Counted from the first letter of the stretch, positions 27,129 through 41,940 are shown. The stretch: DNA of 64,000 nucleotides from an uncultured Eubacteriales bacterium (GCA_948543815.1 CAOVHW010000003.1:37980-101979), one strand, 5' to 3'. The notes: generated by a model not told the origin, from the sequence alone. Program-made: numbers and translations.

Positions 27129-28100
27129 CTAATCATTTATTTTTTTTGTAACATCAGCCTTAATAAAATTTACACATTGTGAAATTGCATTTTTTATAGC
27201 TTTTGCATTTGATGACCCATGTGCTTTAACCACAATTGAAGTTAAACCTAAAAATGGAGCGCCACCAATTTCTGCGTAATCAAATTTCTTTTTCATATTC
27301 ATAAAAGCTGGCTTAGCTAAAATAGCCCCAAGTTTTCTTGAAAAATTTTTCTTTAGTTCAGTTTTCAACATCTTGAAAATATTTTGCGCAACGCCTTCGG
27401 TATTCTTTAAAATCACGTTTCCAGTAAATCCATCACAAACTATTACATCTGCAATGCCAGCAGGAATATCACGCGCTTCAACATTGCCAATAAAATTTAA
27501 ATTTGAGCCTTTCAAAATTTCGTAAGCTTCCTTTGTCAATGTGTTACCTTTCGTATCTTCAACACCAACGTTAACTAATCCAACGCGCGGATTTTTTATG
27601 CCCATAACATTTTCCATATAAACTGAACCCATTTTTGCAAACTGTTCCAAATAAATTGGCTTACATTCAACATTTGCGCCACTGTCAAGTAAAAGTGAAA
27701 TGCCGTTAATATTTGGCAAAGGTGTCGCTAATGCTGGACGATTTATTTTTGGGATACGTTTGAGCAAAATTGTAGCGCAAGACAAAATTGCACCAGTATT
27801 ACCGGCCGAAACGAATCCGTCCGCAATTTTTTCTTTAACCAAATTTAAACCTTTTACAATTGATGAATCTTTTTTATTTTTCAGCGCCCATATTGGCGAA
27901 TCTTCGGTATTAATTACTTCGGTTGCATTCAAAATTTCTATGTTCGTAAAATTAAATTTTTGAGATTCTATCAAATTTTTTTTACCAACCAAAATTATTT
28001 TCACGTTTTTATTTGCAGCATCAATACAGCCTTTAATGATTTCGTGTGGCGCGTTATCGCCACCCATCACGTCAACTGCTATTGTAATTTTATCAGCCAT
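27129..28100 (-). CDS. plsX: Phosphate acyltransferase PlsX
   Basis: 323 residues. It makes acyl-phosphate from acyl-ACP for phosphatidic acid synthesis. Seen: IAVDVMGGDNAPHEIIKG, the SAGNTGAILS motif and VCDGFTGNVILK. Start ATG with GAAGGTTCG upstream. It is the last gene of the atp run, ten bases after atpC. The usual partners fabH and rpmF are not beside it. Confidence 0.95.
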   Translation of the reverse strand: MADKITIAVDVMGGDNAPHEIIKGCIDAANKNVKIILVGKKNLIESQKFNFTNIEILNATEVINTEDSPIWALKNKKDSSIVKGLNLVKEKIADGFVSAGNTGAILSCATILLKRIPKINRPALATPLPNINGISLLLDSGANVECKPIYLEQFAKMGSVYMENVMGIKNPRVGLVNVGVEDTKGNTLTKEAYEILKGSNLNFIGNVEARDIPAGIADVIVCDGFTGNVILKNTEGVAQNIFKMLKTELKKNFSRKLGAILAKPAFMNMKKKFDYAEIGGAPFLGLTSIVVKAHGSSNAKAIKNAISQCVNFIKADVTKKIND

Positions 28101-28110
28101 ACGAACCTTC

Positions 28111-29737
<1,627 letters not shown>

Positions 29738-29745
29738 TCACACTC

Positions 29746-30522
29746 CTAATCATTTAAAGCATCAGCGCCGCCAATAATTTCAGTTAATTCCTGAGTAATT
29801 TGATTTTGGCGGAGGCGATTATATTTCAAGACCAAGTTATTAATCATTTCATTCGCATTTTCCGTCGCGGCATTCATATTCATCATGCGCGTACTTTGCT
29901 CGCAAACACTAGCTTCTAAAATAGCGGAAGAAATAGCGGCGCGAACATAATTTGGTACAAAAAAATCGACAACAGTTTTTTCATCAGGTTCAAAGATGAC
30001 GTTAGATTTTTTCATCGGTAAAATTTTTTTATAAGTCGGAACAGTTTTCACTGCCGAATAAAATTTTGTGTACGCCAAATAAATTTCATAATCATTATGA
30101 TAAAAGGAAATAGCTGTATCCGCAATTTCTGAAACAGAATTTTCATCTACACCAGTAAAAATTCTATCAGGCGCAATATTATTACGACGAACAATTTCCG
30201 CACCGCTGCTTCCTATTATCATTAGCGCTGAATTTTTTTTTTCGCGATACAAATCAACAGCGAAACGCCCGATATTTAAATTATAACTGCCACATAAACC
30301 TTTGTCGCTTGCAACCAAAATCACACAACGTTTGCTTTTAGACTGACAAAAAAATTTGCTAGAAACATTTAAATTTTCGATTTGGGAAAAAAATTGACGT
30401 GAATTTTCAAATTTTGTCCGCAGCCGTTGCAAACGAGTCGAAGAAACTAGACCAACCGCTTTTGTGATTTGACAGATATTTTTTACGCTATTTATCCGAT
30501 GTTTCATATCTTTTATAGACAT
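29746..30522 (-). CDS. atpG: ATP synthase gamma subunit
   Basis: 258 residues, slightly shorter than the usual 280-290. The two long coiled-coil ends are visible: MKHRINSVKNICQITKAVGLVSSTRLQR at the N-terminus (given in parts as the family signature) and NLVLKYNRLRQNQITQELTEI near the C-terminus, with GLCGSYN in between. It is the rotating central stalk of F1. AGGTGCCGCA precedes the ATG. Confidence 0.95.
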   Translation of the reverse strand: MSIKDMKHRINSVKNICQITKAVGLVSSTRLQRLRTKFENSRQFFSQIENLNVSSKFFCQSKSKRCVILVASDKGLCGSYNLNIGRFAVDLYREKKNSALMIIGSSGAEIVRRNNIAPDRIFTGVDENSVSEIADTAISFYHNDYEIYLAYTKFYSAVKTVPTYKKILPMKKSNVIFEPDEKTVVDFFVPNYVRAAISSAILEASVCEQSTRMMNMNAATENANEMINNLVLKYNRLRQNQITQELTEIIGGADALND

Positions 30523-30540
30523 TGCGGCACCTCAAAATTT

Positions 30541-32055
30541 TTATAAAAACTGGAGATTTTCAGCTTTAAATTTGTCAATAGCTTTTTTAATTTTTATTTC
30601 CAACGCATCAGAAATATCTTTTTTACCGGCGATTTCGTCAATAATATCCTTGTGAAATTTATTAACATAAATCAAAAATTCATTTTCAAACTCCAAAACT
30701 TTTTCAAGCGGTACATCGTCCAAATAATTTTGCGTTACGGCGTACAAAATAATAACTTCATCCTCAACCGCCATCGTTTCATATTGTTTTTGCTTTAAAA
30801 TTTCCAAAAGTCTTTTACCTTTCTCCAGCCTTTTCAATGTATCCGCATCAAGTTCGGAACCAAATTGTGAAAAAGCTTCGAGCTCACGATATTGCGCAAG
30901 TTCAATTCGAATTGGCCCCGCAACTTTTTTCATCGCTTTAATCTGCGCACTGCCACCAACTCTTGAAACCGACAGTCCAGGATTTATCGCCGGCCTTATT
31001 CCTGAATTAAATAATTCTGTTTCCAAATAAATTTGTCCATCAGTAATGGAAATAACGTTTGTCGGAATATACGCGGAAACATCACCTGCTTGAGTTTCAA
31101 TTATTGGTAACGCCGTAATCGAACCACCGCCATATTCTTTTGACAAACGCGCCGACCTTTCCAACAATCTCGAATGAAGATAAAAAACATCGCCGGGATA
31201 TGCTTCACGACCCGGCGGTCGCCGTAAAAGCAATGACATAGTTCGGTAAGCGACAGCATGTTTTGACAAATCATCGTACACAATCAAAACATCTTTACCA
31301 TGCTCCATCCACTCTTCCGCCATAGTGCAGCCTGCGTACGGCGCAATATATTGCATTGACGCACTATCGGCAGCACTAGCAACAACAATTGTTGTGTAAT
31401 CCAAAGCACCGTAATCTGTTAGCGTTTTAACAATGCGCGTAACCGTTGACATTTTTTGTCCAATTGCAACGTAAACGCAATAAACATTTTTGTTTTTCTG
31501 ATTTATTATAGCATCGATACAAATTGCTGTCTTTCCAGTTTGGCGGTCGCCAATAACTAATTCACGCTGGCCGCGACCAATCGGAACCATTGCATCAATT
31601 GCTTTAATTCCCGTTTGTAATGGAACATTTACTTCTTTACGCGTGATAACACCCGGTGCAACTCTTTCAATCGGTTTTTTAATTTTTGAAGCAATCGGGC
31701 CTTTTTCATCAATTGGTTCACCGAGTGCATTAACAACTCTGCCGAGCAATGAATCACCGACAGGAACTTCTACGACTTTATTGGTCAATTTAACTTGACT
31801 GCCTTCGGAAATTTCATCAGCATTACCGAAAATAATTACGCCAACACTGTCGACTTCGAGATTCATTGCCATACCGAAAATATTGTTGTCGAACTCAACG
31901 AGCTCACCGCTCATAACATTTGTTAAGCCGTAGACATGAGCGATACCGTCATTAACTTGTACAACAGTTCCGACTTGAGAGACATCGGAGATTGAGTCAT
32001 AATTTTTAATTTCATGCTTAATGATATTGGCAACTTCTTCAAGGTTCAAACTCAT
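30541..32055 (-). CDS. atpA: ATP synthase alpha subunit
   Basis: 504 residues. Non-catalytic nucleotide-binding F1 subunit. P-loop [25 protein letters not shown], and the C-terminal [19 protein letters not shown]. The ATG at 32055 overlaps the atpH stop (ATGA) and has GGAGTGG upstream; an in-frame extension upstream is unlikely. Confidence 0.97.
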   Translation of the reverse strand: MSLNLEEVANIIKHEIKNYDSISDVSQVGTVVQVNDGIAHVYGLTNVMSGELVEFDNNIFGMAMNLEVDSVGVIIFGNADEISEGSQVKLTNKVVEVPVGDSLLGRVVNALGEPIDEKGPIASKIKKPIERVAPGVITRKEVNVPLQTGIKAIDAMVPIGRGQRELVIGDRQTGKTAICIDAIINQKNKNVYCVYVAIGQKMSTVTRIVKTLTDYGALDYTTIVVASAADSASMQYIAPYAGCTMAEEWMEHGKDVLIVYDDLSKHAVAYRTMSLLLRRPPGREAYPGDVFYLHSRLLERSARLSKEYGGGSITALPIIETQAGDVSAYIPTNVISITDGQIYLETELFNSGIRPAINPGLSVSRVGGSAQIKAMKKVAGPIRIELAQYRELEAFSQFGSELDADTLKRLEKGKRLLEILKQKQYETMAVEDEVIILYAVTQNYLDDVPLEKVLEFENEFLIYVNKFHKDIIDEIAGKKDISDALEIKIKKAIDKFKAENLQFL

Positions 32056-32606
32056 AGTGAATTTCCACTCCATTCTTGCAAATTCAAATTAAAAAGATAT
32101 TTTTTGAAATTAGCGAGATACGAACTAATACTCAAATCGATGAGAGTTTCATCAATTTTCACGATAAAACCACCCAAAACATTTTTATCAATAATATTTT
32201 CCAAAACGATAGTTGCATGGAATTTTTTTTCAAGGATATTTTGCACGGTTGTCAAAACATTTTGAGATAGCGGTACGGCGGAACGAATTGACGCATTCAA
32301 AATATTTTGGGATTTATTATACAAATTGAAAAAGATTTCAATAACAGAATTCACATGTGCGAACCTGTTTTTTTGTAGCATTACTAAAAAAAAATTCACA
32401 AGTAATTTATTATCTGTGAAAATTTTTTTAATAATAGCAGATTTATCCGCAAATTTTATATTTGGATTGAGGAATAGTGATAGAAATTGTTGGTTATTAA
32501 AAACATTTTGACGCGCAAATTTTAAATCAGCAGAAATTGAATCGAGGCAATTATCTTCATTTGCTAATTCAAATAGAACTTGCGCGTAAATTTTTGAGAT
32601 TACCAT
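32052..32606 (-). CDS. atpH: ATP synthase delta subunit
   Basis: 184 residues. Peripheral-stalk subunit linking F1 to b. The N-terminal helical domain ([11 protein letters not shown]) and C-terminal region ([21 protein letters not shown]) match the OSCP/delta family. Overlaps atpF by seven bases and atpA by four. Confidence 0.92.
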   Translation of the reverse strand: MVISKIYAQVLFELANEDNCLDSISADLKFARQNVFNNQQFLSLFLNPNIKFADKSAIIKKIFTDNKLLVNFFLVMLQKNRFAHVNSVIEIFFNLYNKSQNILNASIRSAVPLSQNVLTTVQNILEKKFHATIVLENIIDKNVLGGFIVKIDETLIDLSISSYLANFKKYLFNLNLQEWSGNSL

Positions 32607-33109
32607 TTTGTTTCACCCATTTTTTTTAAAGCTAAATCTGCCAGTTTATTTTGCATCTCACTGTCTAAATTATTTTGCAAAAAATCGCTTATAACAATCC
32701 AAGAAATATTAACAACTTGATTTTTCATATCGGCATGAATTTGCCGTTTTTCATATTTAATTTCGAGATTAGCACGCTCTATTATTTTTGCGGCCTCACG
32801 TTTTGCCTCCGTAATAATTAAATCTTTATTAATAATGGCTTGTTTGTGCGCCGCCTCTAATATCTCATTCTTTTCGTTCTCAATTTGTACCAATTTTTGC
32901 TCGTAATCACTCTTTAATTTTTGTACTTGAGCAGAATTTTTTTCCGTATCTTTTATTTCTTTCGCAATACGATTAGTACGATTTTGCATGAATTTCTTTA
33001 CAGGCTTATATAAAAAATGATAAAGAATCATTACACAAACTAATGTATTAAAAAATTGAAAGAAAATTTGTATGATTAATTGATTGTCAAAGCCAATTAT
33101 CCTGTCCAA
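32600..33109 (-). CDS. atpF: ATP synthase b subunit
   Basis: 169 residues. One N-terminal membrane helix (about 10-33) and a long charged coiled coil (about 40-140) typical of b. TTG start with AGGAGG seven bases upstream. It lies between atpE and atpH. Confidence 0.94.
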   Translation of the reverse strand: MDRIIGFDNQLIIQIFFQFFNTLVCVMILYHFLYKPVKKFMQNRTNRIAKEIKDTEKNSAQVQKLKSDYEQKLVQIENEKNEILEAAHKQAIINKDLIITEAKREAAKIIERANLEIKYEKRQIHADMKNQVVNISWIVISDFLQNNLDSEMQNKLADLALKKMGETKW

Positions 33110-33120
33110 AATTTTTCCTC

Positions 33121-34410
<1,290 letters not shown>

Positions 34411-34439
<29 letters not shown>

Positions 34440-35232
34440 AAGTTTCATCTCCATTTCTATCAAGCCAATAATTTATTTCAATTCCAATAAGTAAAACATT
34501 AATAAGTAAATTAATCCAAAGCATTAAAATAAAAATACTACCGACACTACCGTAAAAAGTTGAGTAGCGAGAGAAATTATTTACGTAAAAATTAAATGCG
34601 TAGCTTAAAACTATCCAACCGCATGCACAAAACATTGCACCGGGAAGTAATGATAAGAAATTTATTTTACGGCTAATAGAAATTTTATAAATTAATGCGG
34701 AGAAAAATGTTAAAAGAAAAATTGAGGTAAAGTAGCGAAAAATTATACTAATTGGGGAATAAATAGAGAGTGACGAGAAAATTTTATTACCAAATACGAT
34801 TAAGATAATGCATAAAATTAATGAGAGTGCGAAAAATATTACGCAAAAAATACTTATTATACGAATAACTAAAAAATTCCGTGAGTCGTGTTGGCAGTAA
34901 ATTTTATTTATACATTTAATAATTGAGGAGAAACCTGACGACGCACTAAATATACTTATAAGTAAACTTGATGAGAGTAATTGGATATTTTTTTTAGTAA
35001 CAACTTCCGCGATAAATAAATTTACTATTCCCATTGCCTGTATCGGTATCATATTACTAACTTTCATGAGTAAAATATTTATATCGAGATTGAAATATGC
35101 GATTAATGTCATTAAAAATATTACAAATGGGAATAGTGAGAGTAAAATTTTATAGGTTAATTGATTCGAAACCGTATTAATATTATCATTTTTGCATTTT
35201 AGGAAAATTTGCGTTATAATTTTCAGAATCAT
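34411..35232 (-). CDS. YihY/BrkB-family membrane protein
   Basis: 273 residues with about six membrane helices. The family (UPF0761) signature is recognisable: an N-terminal LTYKILLSLFPFVIFLM and a C-terminal YGSVGSIFILMLWINLLINVLLIGIEIN with a conserved late glycine/serine pattern. Function is unproven; it is often annotated as a virulence factor BrkB homologue without good evidence. GAGGTAAG upstream of the ATG. It overlaps ispG and is first in the long minus-strand run. Confidence 0.85.
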
Positions 35233-35298
35233 TATACTTACCTCACGTTTTAATTTTGTATTTTAACATAAAAAATTATTTTTAGGGAGGAATTAATT

Positions 35299-36540
35299 AT
35301 GGAAGATAATGAGCAAAAAAATTCGGAGCAAAATAATCATGATGAAATTGATTACGCAAAAATTGTTAATAAACGTCGTAAACGTGAAAAAATTACCGGT
35401 ATCATTGCTTTAGTTTGTCTCGCAAGTATTTTAGGTGGTAGTGCAATTGGATTTGGATTCGGTTTCGGTACCGGTCTCGTTAATAATTTCTTAAATAGAT
35501 ATTCAAATAATGAAGATAATAATTTTTCATTTACAACTAATGAGCCACAAAAAACTAATGAGCCAACAACATCTATTGACAATCAAGACTCAGTTTCAAT
35601 AATAAATAATGTAACGAAATCAGTTGTCGTAATAAATACGGTTTCGACAACAAAAAGTGATATGTTTTTCGGCTTCCCAATTCAACAAGATGGTTCAGGT
35701 TCTGGAATAATTTTTTACGAAGATGATGAAAAAGTTTATATCGTTACGAATTGCCACGTAGTAAATGGCGCAGATACTGTAAGTATAACGATAGAAAATT
35801 CTCAGGCAATTCCAGCGCAACCTGTCGGAAAAAATGCACAATCAGATTTAGCAGTTATAAGTGTCAATAAAAAAGATTTGGCAAGCCAAAATATTACTAA
35901 TATAAAAGTGGCAAGCTTTGGAAATTCTGATGAAGCACTCGTTGGTGAAAAAATTATTGCAATTGGAAATGCGTTAGGCGAAGGAAATTCAGTAACTTCT
36001 GGAATAATAAGCGCTAAAGATAAAAAAATTAGTGTCGATGGCAAAGAACTTAATGTAATGCAAATTGACGCATCGATTAATAATGGAAATAGTGGTGGCG
36101 CCGTGATAAATTCTTCAGGCGAAGTAATCGGTATAACGACGGCAAAATATGCAAAATTTACAGTCGAAGGAATCGCGTTTTGTATCCCTGCAAATAATGT
36201 CAAAACAATTGTCGAAGAAATTATGAACTCGCCAAATAAACCTTACCTGGGAATCATGGGAATCAATATCACACAAAAAATTGCTGACGAATACGGCTTA
36301 CCAACAATCGGCGTATTTGTAAATTCTGTCGTGACTAACTCTAACGCTGAGAAATACGGCGTTCGAGAGTTCGATGTGATAACAAAATTTAACGATAAAA
36401 CTGTTTATACCATGGAAGAATTGTCAAATTTAATTAGCAAATGTAAAATCAACGATGAAATAAAATTACACGTCATTCGTGGTGGCAACGGTTTGGATTT
36501 AAAAGTTAAATTAGAAAAATTTATTGAGAACAAGTTTTGA
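35299..36540 (+). CDS. htrA: HtrA/DegP-like serine protease
   Basis: 413 residues. Cytoplasmic N-terminus, one membrane anchor (about 33-58), a trypsin-like domain with triad H153 (TNCHVV), D183 (QSDLAVI) and S265 (NNGNSGGAV), then one PDZ domain (about 310-400). It is a membrane-tethered envelope quality-control protease. TTTAGGGAGG precedes the ATG. It is divergent from yihY. Confidence 0.94.
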   Translation: MEDNEQKNSEQNNHDEIDYAKIVNKRRKREKITGIIALVCLASILGGSAIGFGFGFGTGLVNNFLNRYSNNEDNNFSFTTNEPQKTNEPTTSIDNQDSVSIINNVTKSVVVINTVSTTKSDMFFGFPIQQDGSGSGIIFYEDDEKVYIVTNCHVVNGADTVSITIENSQAIPAQPVGKNAQSDLAVISVNKKDLASQNITNIKVASFGNSDEALVGEKIIAIGNALGEGNSVTSGIISAKDKKISVDGKELNVMQIDASINNGNSGGAVINSSGEVIGITTAKYAKFTVEGIAFCIPANNVKTIVEEIMNSPNKPYLGIMGINITQKIADEYGLPTIGVFVNSVVTNSNAEKYGVREFDVITKFNDKTVYTMEELSNLISKCKINDEIKLHVIRGGNGLDLKVKLEKFIENKF

Positions 36541-36573
36541 TTTTTACAAAAGATTTTAAATGGAGTGAATTCA

Positions 36574-37818
36574 ATGTACGATTTTAATGAAATCGAAAAA
36601 GTTGACCCAGAAATTGCGGCCGCAATTACAAAAGAAATTGACAGGCAAAATGATAAAATTGAATTAATTGCGTCAGAAAATTTTGTCTCCAAAGCTGTTA
36701 TGGCAGCAATGGGTTCGCCGCTTACAAATAAATACGCAGAAGGTTATCCGTCAAAAAGATATTACGGCGGCTGCGAAAATGTTGATATAGTTGAAAATCT
36801 CGCACGCGAAAGACTTAAAAAATTGTTTGGCGCTGAACACGCAAACGTTCAGCCACATTCCGGCGCACAAGCAAACATGGCAGTTTTTTTTGCAGTTTTG
36901 AATCCCGGCGACACAATCATGGGTATGGATTTGTCGCACGGTGGACATTTAACTCATGGTAGTCATGTAAACTTTTCCGGGCGATATTTTAAAATTGTTT
37001 CGTACGGCGTCGACCAATCAACTGAAATGATTGATTACAACCAGGTGCGCGAGATTGCAAAAAAAAATAAACCAAAACTTATAATTGCTGGTGCAAGCGC
37101 TTATCCACGTGCAATCGATTTTAAAAAATTTGCTGAAATTTCAAAAGAAGTTGGCGCATATTTAATGGTTGATATGGCGCATATTGCAGGCTTAATTGCA
37201 ACAGGTTTGCATCAAAATCCTGTACCATATGCCGATTTTGTTACATCAACTACGCATAAAACTTTGCGTGGGCCACGTGGCGGAATAATTTTATGTAAAA
37301 AAGAATATGCAGAAAAAATTGATAAAGCTGTGTTTCCCGGCATACAAGGCGGACCATTAATGCATGTGATTGCAGCAAAAGCTGTTGCGTTTAAGGAAGC
37401 ACTCGATGATTCATTTAAGATTTACTGTAAAAAAATAATTGCAAATGCACAGGCACTTGCAACTGAACTTTTGACATTAGATTTTAAATTGGTGTCAGGC
37501 GGCACGGACAATCATTTACTGTTGGTTGACTTACGGAATATGGGAATAACAGGTAAAGAAGCAGAAAAGCGTTTGGACGAAATCGGAATTACTTGCAATA
37601 AAAATACAGTTCCATTTGAAACTCAAAAACCATCGATAACGAGCGGTATAAGACTTGGGACTCCAGCCGTTACAACCCGCGGAATGGACACAGACGATAT
37701 GCGAGAAATTGCACGCATAATCAAAGAAATAACTGTCAACTATGAAAGCAAAAAGCAAGAATGTTTGATGCGCGTAAAAAATTTGACAAATAAATATCAA
37801 AAAAATATGTCTAAATAA
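36574..37818 (+). CDS. glyA: Serine hydroxymethyltransferase
   Basis: 414 residues. PLP enzyme converting serine and tetrahydrofolate to glycine and methylene-THF. Seen: [25 protein letters not shown], the PLP lysine in [13 protein letters not shown], and [18 protein letters not shown] at 36574 with TGGAGTG upstream. It converges on aroA with 22 bases of overlap at the 3' ends. Confidence 0.97.
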   Translation: MYDFNEIEKVDPEIAAAITKEIDRQNDKIELIASENFVSKAVMAAMGSPLTNKYAEGYPSKRYYGGCENVDIVENLARERLKKLFGAEHANVQPHSGAQANMAVFFAVLNPGDTIMGMDLSHGGHLTHGSHVNFSGRYFKIVSYGVDQSTEMIDYNQVREIAKKNKPKLIIAGASAYPRAIDFKKFAEISKEVGAYLMVDMAHIAGLIATGLHQNPVPYADFVTSTTHKTLRGPRGGIILCKKEYAEKIDKAVFPGIQGGPLMHVIAAKAVAFKEALDDSFKIYCKKIIANAQALATELLTLDFKLVSGGTDNHLLLVDLRNMGITGKEAEKRLDEIGITCNKNTVPFETQKPSITSGIRLGTPAVTTRGMDTDDMREIARIIKEITVNYESKKQECLMRVKNLTNKYQKNMSK

Positions 37819-39062
37819 TCAAAGAAACCCGGAAATGAATCATCAACACATTGCGCATCATTTATTACCAATTCTTTATTGGCAGCAATTGCAAAAATTG
37901 CTAAACTCATTGCAATTCGATGATCACCGTGCGAAAAAACTTCATAATTTTTATTTAAATCAAACCCACCTTCGATAATCATTCCATCGGACGTGGGCTT
38001 AATTTTTGCACCTAAACGGTTAAACTCTTCGGCAACGGTCATAATTCTGTCAGATTCTTTGAACTTTAATTGTTCAGCATTTTTTACAATACTCGTACCT
38101 TTGGAAAACAATGCTGCGACAATAAATGCCGGAAATTCATCAATCATATCGACAACGATATCGCCACAAATTTTAATTGATTTTAATTGTGACGAACAAA
38201 CTTCGATGTCGGCAGCATCTTCACCGGGATAAATTTCGTGCTGATTATTGATAAAAATTTTCGCACCCATTTTTTGCAAAACTCGTATCAAACCGGTTCG
38301 CCTTGGATTTACAAGCACGTTTCGTAAAATAATATGTGCACCGGGAAAAATTGAAGCGAGAACAATAAAAAATGCGGCAGAAGACGTATCTGCCGGCAAA
38401 TTTATTTTCTTGCCTATCAAACTTTGCTGACCAAAACATAAAATTTTATTGTCATGGCAAAAAATCTTACCGTCAAAATAATTTATCATTGTTTCCGTAT
38501 GATTACGAGATTTTATAGGTTCAATAATCTTTGTCGTTCCATTGCAAAATAAACTTGACAAAATTACAGCCGATTTAATTTGTGCGCTTGGCACAGACAT
38601 TTTATATTCAATCGGTGAAAGTTGATTTGGCTCAATAAAAAATGTTCCGTCACACAAAGTTATTTTTGCGCCAATTTTTCTGAGCGCTTCTAATAACTTA
38701 TTCATCGGCCGCTTTTTCAACGAACCAGTGCATTTTATTTGTGACGGAAATTTTTGCCCTGCTAAAAGCCCCAGCATTAATCGAAGAGTTGTACCACTGG
38801 TTTGTGCGTTTAAAATTTTCTTTGGCTGTAAAAAATCTTGGCCATTTATAACAACTTTGTTGGACAAAACTTTTATGTCTGCACCCAAATCTTTCAAACA
38901 ATTTAAAGTTGCTCGACATGAATTATTGAGCAAAAAATTTTTTATTTGAGTTTTGCCATTCGCAATTGCGCCAAAAATCAATGCGCGATGTGAAATAGAT
39001 TTGTCAGCAGGTAAATTTATTACACCTTTAATAACCTTTTTCGTTCTCACAATTTTTTTCAT
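37797..39062 (-). CDS. aroA: 3-phosphoshikimate 1-carboxyvinyltransferase (EPSP synthase)
   Basis: 421 residues. Shikimate-pathway enzyme. Seen: [48 protein letters not shown] and the late FKESDRI and [11 protein letters not shown]. Start overlaps the end of the pncC-like gene by 35 bases, suggesting coupling; GGTGA lies eight bases upstream. The 3' end converges with glyA. Confidence 0.96.
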   Translation of the reverse strand: MKKIVRTKKVIKGVINLPADKSISHRALIFGAIANGKTQIKNFLLNNSCRATLNCLKDLGADIKVLSNKVVINGQDFLQPKKILNAQTSGTTLRLMLGLLAGQKFPSQIKCTGSLKKRPMNKLLEALRKIGAKITLCDGTFFIEPNQLSPIEYKMSVPSAQIKSAVILSSLFCNGTTKIIEPIKSRNHTETMINYFDGKIFCHDNKILCFGQQSLIGKKINLPADTSSAAFFIVLASIFPGAHIILRNVLVNPRRTGLIRVLQKMGAKIFINNQHEIYPGEDAADIEVCSSQLKSIKICGDIVVDMIDEFPAFIVAALFSKGTSIVKNAEQLKFKESDRIMTVAEEFNRLGAKIKPTSDGMIIEGGFDLNKNYEVFSHGDHRIAMSLAIFAIAANKELVINDAQCVDDSFPGFFDYLDIFF

Positions 39063-39519
39063 CGATATTCACCAGCAATTTTTCACATAAAAAATCTAAA
39101 GCGGCATTAACAGTTTGGTTGCGAATACTTTCACGGTTGCCAGAAAAATTATATTTTTGTACATAAAATCTGTCATTTATTTTCAAACCAATATAAACAA
39201 GTCCGACAGGTTTTTGTGAATTGTCTGAAGTAGGTCCAGCAATTCCTGTCGTGGAAATACGAACTTCAGTTTCCAAACCATTTAACATTTCCAAAGCTGT
39301 TTGCTCGCTTACGGCGCCAAATTTTCTTAACGTTTCTTCGCTAACGCCTAATCTTTTTACTTTTGCAGTATTACTGTAAGCTACAATTCCTTCGAAAAAA
39401 ATTTTGGATATTCCAGCGAAGTCGACAAATTTAGCTGACAATAATCCACCAGTGCATGATTCGGCACAAGACAAACTTAAATTATTTTTAATCATAAAAT
39501 CAATTAAATACAAATTCAT
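39028..39519 (-). CDS. pncC: CinA C-terminal-domain protein (nicotinamide-nucleotide amidase, PncC-like)
   Basis: About 163 residues. Signature LSCAESCTGGLLSAKFVDFAG is visible in parts (SCAESCTGGLLS), with YSNTAKVKRLGV and the TGIAGPT motif. It would deamidate NMN to NaMN in NAD salvage. It is the single-domain form without the CinA N-terminal MoCF-like domain. Start choice between ATG at 39519 and nearby TTG/GTG is uncertain. Confidence 0.9.
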   Translation of the reverse strand: MNLYLIDFMIKNNLSLSCAESCTGGLLSAKFVDFAGISKIFFEGIVAYSNTAKVKRLGVSEETLRKFGAVSEQTALEMLNGLETEVRISTTGIAGPTSDNSQKPVGLVYIGLKINDRFYVQKYNFSGNRESIRNQTVNAALDFLCEKLLVNIDEKNCENEKGY

Positions 39520-39533
39520 CACCAATCAAAATT

Positions 39534-41927
39534 TTATTCACTATCAATCGATTGTTTGTAAAATCTTTTAAGCTTTTCCATTGCCAACCCGTGCACAGAA
39601 TCCATCGGATAATTCCCTTTAAAATCTCTCTGTCCGGCCTGCACGCCTGTCAATATTTCAATACCTTCGTCAATATGTTTTATCGGATAAATATGAAATT
39701 GACCATGCTTAACCGCTTCAACAACTTTATTATTCAATGTCAAATCACTTACATTATGCTCGGGAATTATAACGCCTTGCGTCCCCGTCAAACCACGCTT
39801 CTCACACAATTCAAAGAAGCCCTCAATTTTATGCGTAACGCCACCAATAACTTGTATCTCGCCGCGTTGATTAATGCTTCCCGTAACAGCAATGTCTTGT
39901 CTTATTGGCAAGTCAGATAAACTTGAAAGAACAGCATATAATTCTGAACTGGAAGCGCTGTCGCCATCCACACCATTATAATTTTGTTCAAAACAAACAC
40001 GACATGAAAGTGCGAGTGGAAAATCTTGCGCATAAGTTTGTCCAAGATATCCAATTAAAACTTGAATACCTTTTTCGTGTATACTACCACTCATCTCTGC
40101 CTCTTTTTCAATGTTTATAATGCCAGCTTTTCCGACATAAGTTGTAGCAGTAATTCTTGACGGCTTTGCGAAAACATAATTGCCGGTGTCAAGAACGGCA
40201 AGCCCATTAATTTGCCCAATAACTTCGCCTTGCGTATCAATCATAATGTAATCATCGTTAATCATTTCTGTCAACTTTTCTTCATACATATTCAAACGAT
40301 TTTTACCTTCGTCAATAGCTTTTTCAATGTAGAAGCGCGTGATAATTTTTTCATTGTCCAAAGTTGCCCACGCATCCGCTTCCGTCATGATTTCAGCCAA
40401 CAAATTATAGCGTGCAGATAATTTTTTTTGTGACTCAGCAAGCCTTGAAGAATGCTCAATTATTGCAGCAACGGCGTCGACATCCAAATCTTTTATTTTA
40501 TTTTGCACAATAAAATTTTTGATGAAATGCAAAGTATCTTCGACAGATTTTTCACAAAAATCCATTTCATAATCGAAATCGGCCAAAATTTTAAACATAC
40601 GCGAGAAATCTTCATCACACTGATACAGCGTTCGATAATAGCTTTCATTTCCAACAATAATAATTTTCACATTGGCGTCAAAAGATTCAGGCGTTAAACT
40701 GGAAATTGCAAAACCGGTATTAACTTCGCGCGGCGGCTCAATAGAAATTTTATCGGTTTTTAAAACACGTTGAATTGCTTCCCACGACGAATTATTTTTA
40801 AAAATATCGGTTGCCTGCAAAATCAAATAACCACCATTGGCTTTATGCAAAAGCCCCGATTTTATTTTAGTAAAATCAGTTGTCAAGTTTCCGAATTCAT
40901 TTTCGTATTCAATTTCGCCGCACAAATTTGAATAAGTTGGATTAAAATCAGCGATAACTGGCGCACAAATCAAATTTGAATTATCAACCAAAACATTAAC
41001 TTTATATTTGAGAAAAATGTCAGAATCTTTTTTCACTTTCAATGGTAACATCAATTGCTGTGGCTCTTCTTCGGCATCATCATCTTTTAAAAATTCATTA
41101 ATATTGTTCAAAATACTTTCCTTGACATCTTGCAAATAATTTACGACATTTTCATGCTCAGAATATTTATCAAATAAATTACTCATTTGACGTCCAACCT
41201 CAAACAAACCGATACTATAATCGAGCGCGTCAATTTCTTTATTCATACTTTTTTCGTAATCTTTCAACTCACTCATAATTTCCGACGCATGATTTTGCAT
41301 AACTAAAGAATTTTTTGTGATAATATCTTTTTGTTCCTGCGGTAAACTATCAAATTGCTCTTCAGATATAACTTGCCCGTCAATCATCGGCATAAAATAA
41401 ATGCCGCTATTTTTTGACTTAACACTAAAATTTTGTTCTTGCGCCTGCACAGTAATATCCTGAATAATTTTATCTTTCTTGTCCTGATATTTTTGGATAA
41501 TCTGAAGCTTTCGCTCCTCATAATCTTTAGAGTTAAAAACTTTTGGCAAATCGTCCGTTAAATAATTTATTAATTCCGCCATTTCATCCTTAAAAATTTT
41601 GCCAAAACCTGCGGGCAAAATTAATTTTTTCGGAAATTTTGGATCATCAAAGTTGTAAACATAACACAAATCAGGTGGAATTTTTTCAGTATCAGCAATT
41701 TTTTGCGCAACTTTTTTTACAAAACCAGTTTTGCCAATTCCACTGATACCACTAACAAAAATGTTGAAGCCTTTAGTTTTAACACGCAAGCCAAATTCTA
41801 GAGCTTTTAGTGCACGTTTTTGGCCAATCGTATCATCGAAGCCATCTAATTCTTTTGTCGTTTTGAAGTCAAAAGATTTAGGGTCACAATTTTTTTTAAG
41901 CTGCTTATAAGTTAATTCTTTAGGCAT
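39534..41927 (-). CDS. Lon-like ATP-dependent protease (LonB/YcbZ type)
   Basis: 797 residues. An AAA+ region begins DDTIGQKRALKALEFGLR with P-loop SGISGIGKT. A long helical insertion follows, then the Walker B-side VNTGFAISSLTPESFDANVKI region (given here in family order), and a C-terminal S16 protease domain with catalytic S657 in GVDGDSASSSE and QRGEIQVIGGVTHKIEGFFE-like substrate-loop sequence. ATG at 41927 with AGGAGG nine bases upstream. Such enzymes degrade damaged proteins and are distinct from the classical LonA. It follows rimI by 13 bases. Confidence 0.9.
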   Translation of the reverse strand: MPKELTYKQLKKNCDPKSFDFKTTKELDGFDDTIGQKRALKALEFGLRVKTKGFNIFVSGISGIGKTGFVKKVAQKIADTEKIPPDLCYVYNFDDPKFPKKLILPAGFGKIFKDEMAELINYLTDDLPKVFNSKDYEERKLQIIQKYQDKKDKIIQDITVQAQEQNFSVKSKNSGIYFMPMIDGQVISEEQFDSLPQEQKDIITKNSLVMQNHASEIMSELKDYEKSMNKEIDALDYSIGLFEVGRQMSNLFDKYSEHENVVNYLQDVKESILNNINEFLKDDDAEEEPQQLMLPLKVKKDSDIFLKYKVNVLVDNSNLICAPVIADFNPTYSNLCGEIEYENEFGNLTTDFTKIKSGLLHKANGGYLILQATDIFKNNSSWEAIQRVLKTDKISIEPPREVNTGFAISSLTPESFDANVKIIIVGNESYYRTLYQCDEDFSRMFKILADFDYEMDFCEKSVEDTLHFIKNFIVQNKIKDLDVDAVAAIIEHSSRLAESQKKLSARYNLLAEIMTEADAWATLDNEKIITRFYIEKAIDEGKNRLNMYEEKLTEMINDDYIMIDTQGEVIGQINGLAVLDTGNYVFAKPSRITATTYVGKAGIINIEKEAEMSGSIHEKGIQVLIGYLGQTYAQDFPLALSCRVCFEQNYNGVDGDSASSSELYAVLSSLSDLPIRQDIAVTGSINQRGEIQVIGGVTHKIEGFFELCEKRGLTGTQGVIIPEHNVSDLTLNNKVVEAVKHGQFHIYPIKHIDEGIEILTGVQAGQRDFKGNYPMDSVHGLAMEKLKRFYKQSIDSE

Positions 41928-41940
41928 TATAGGGAACCTC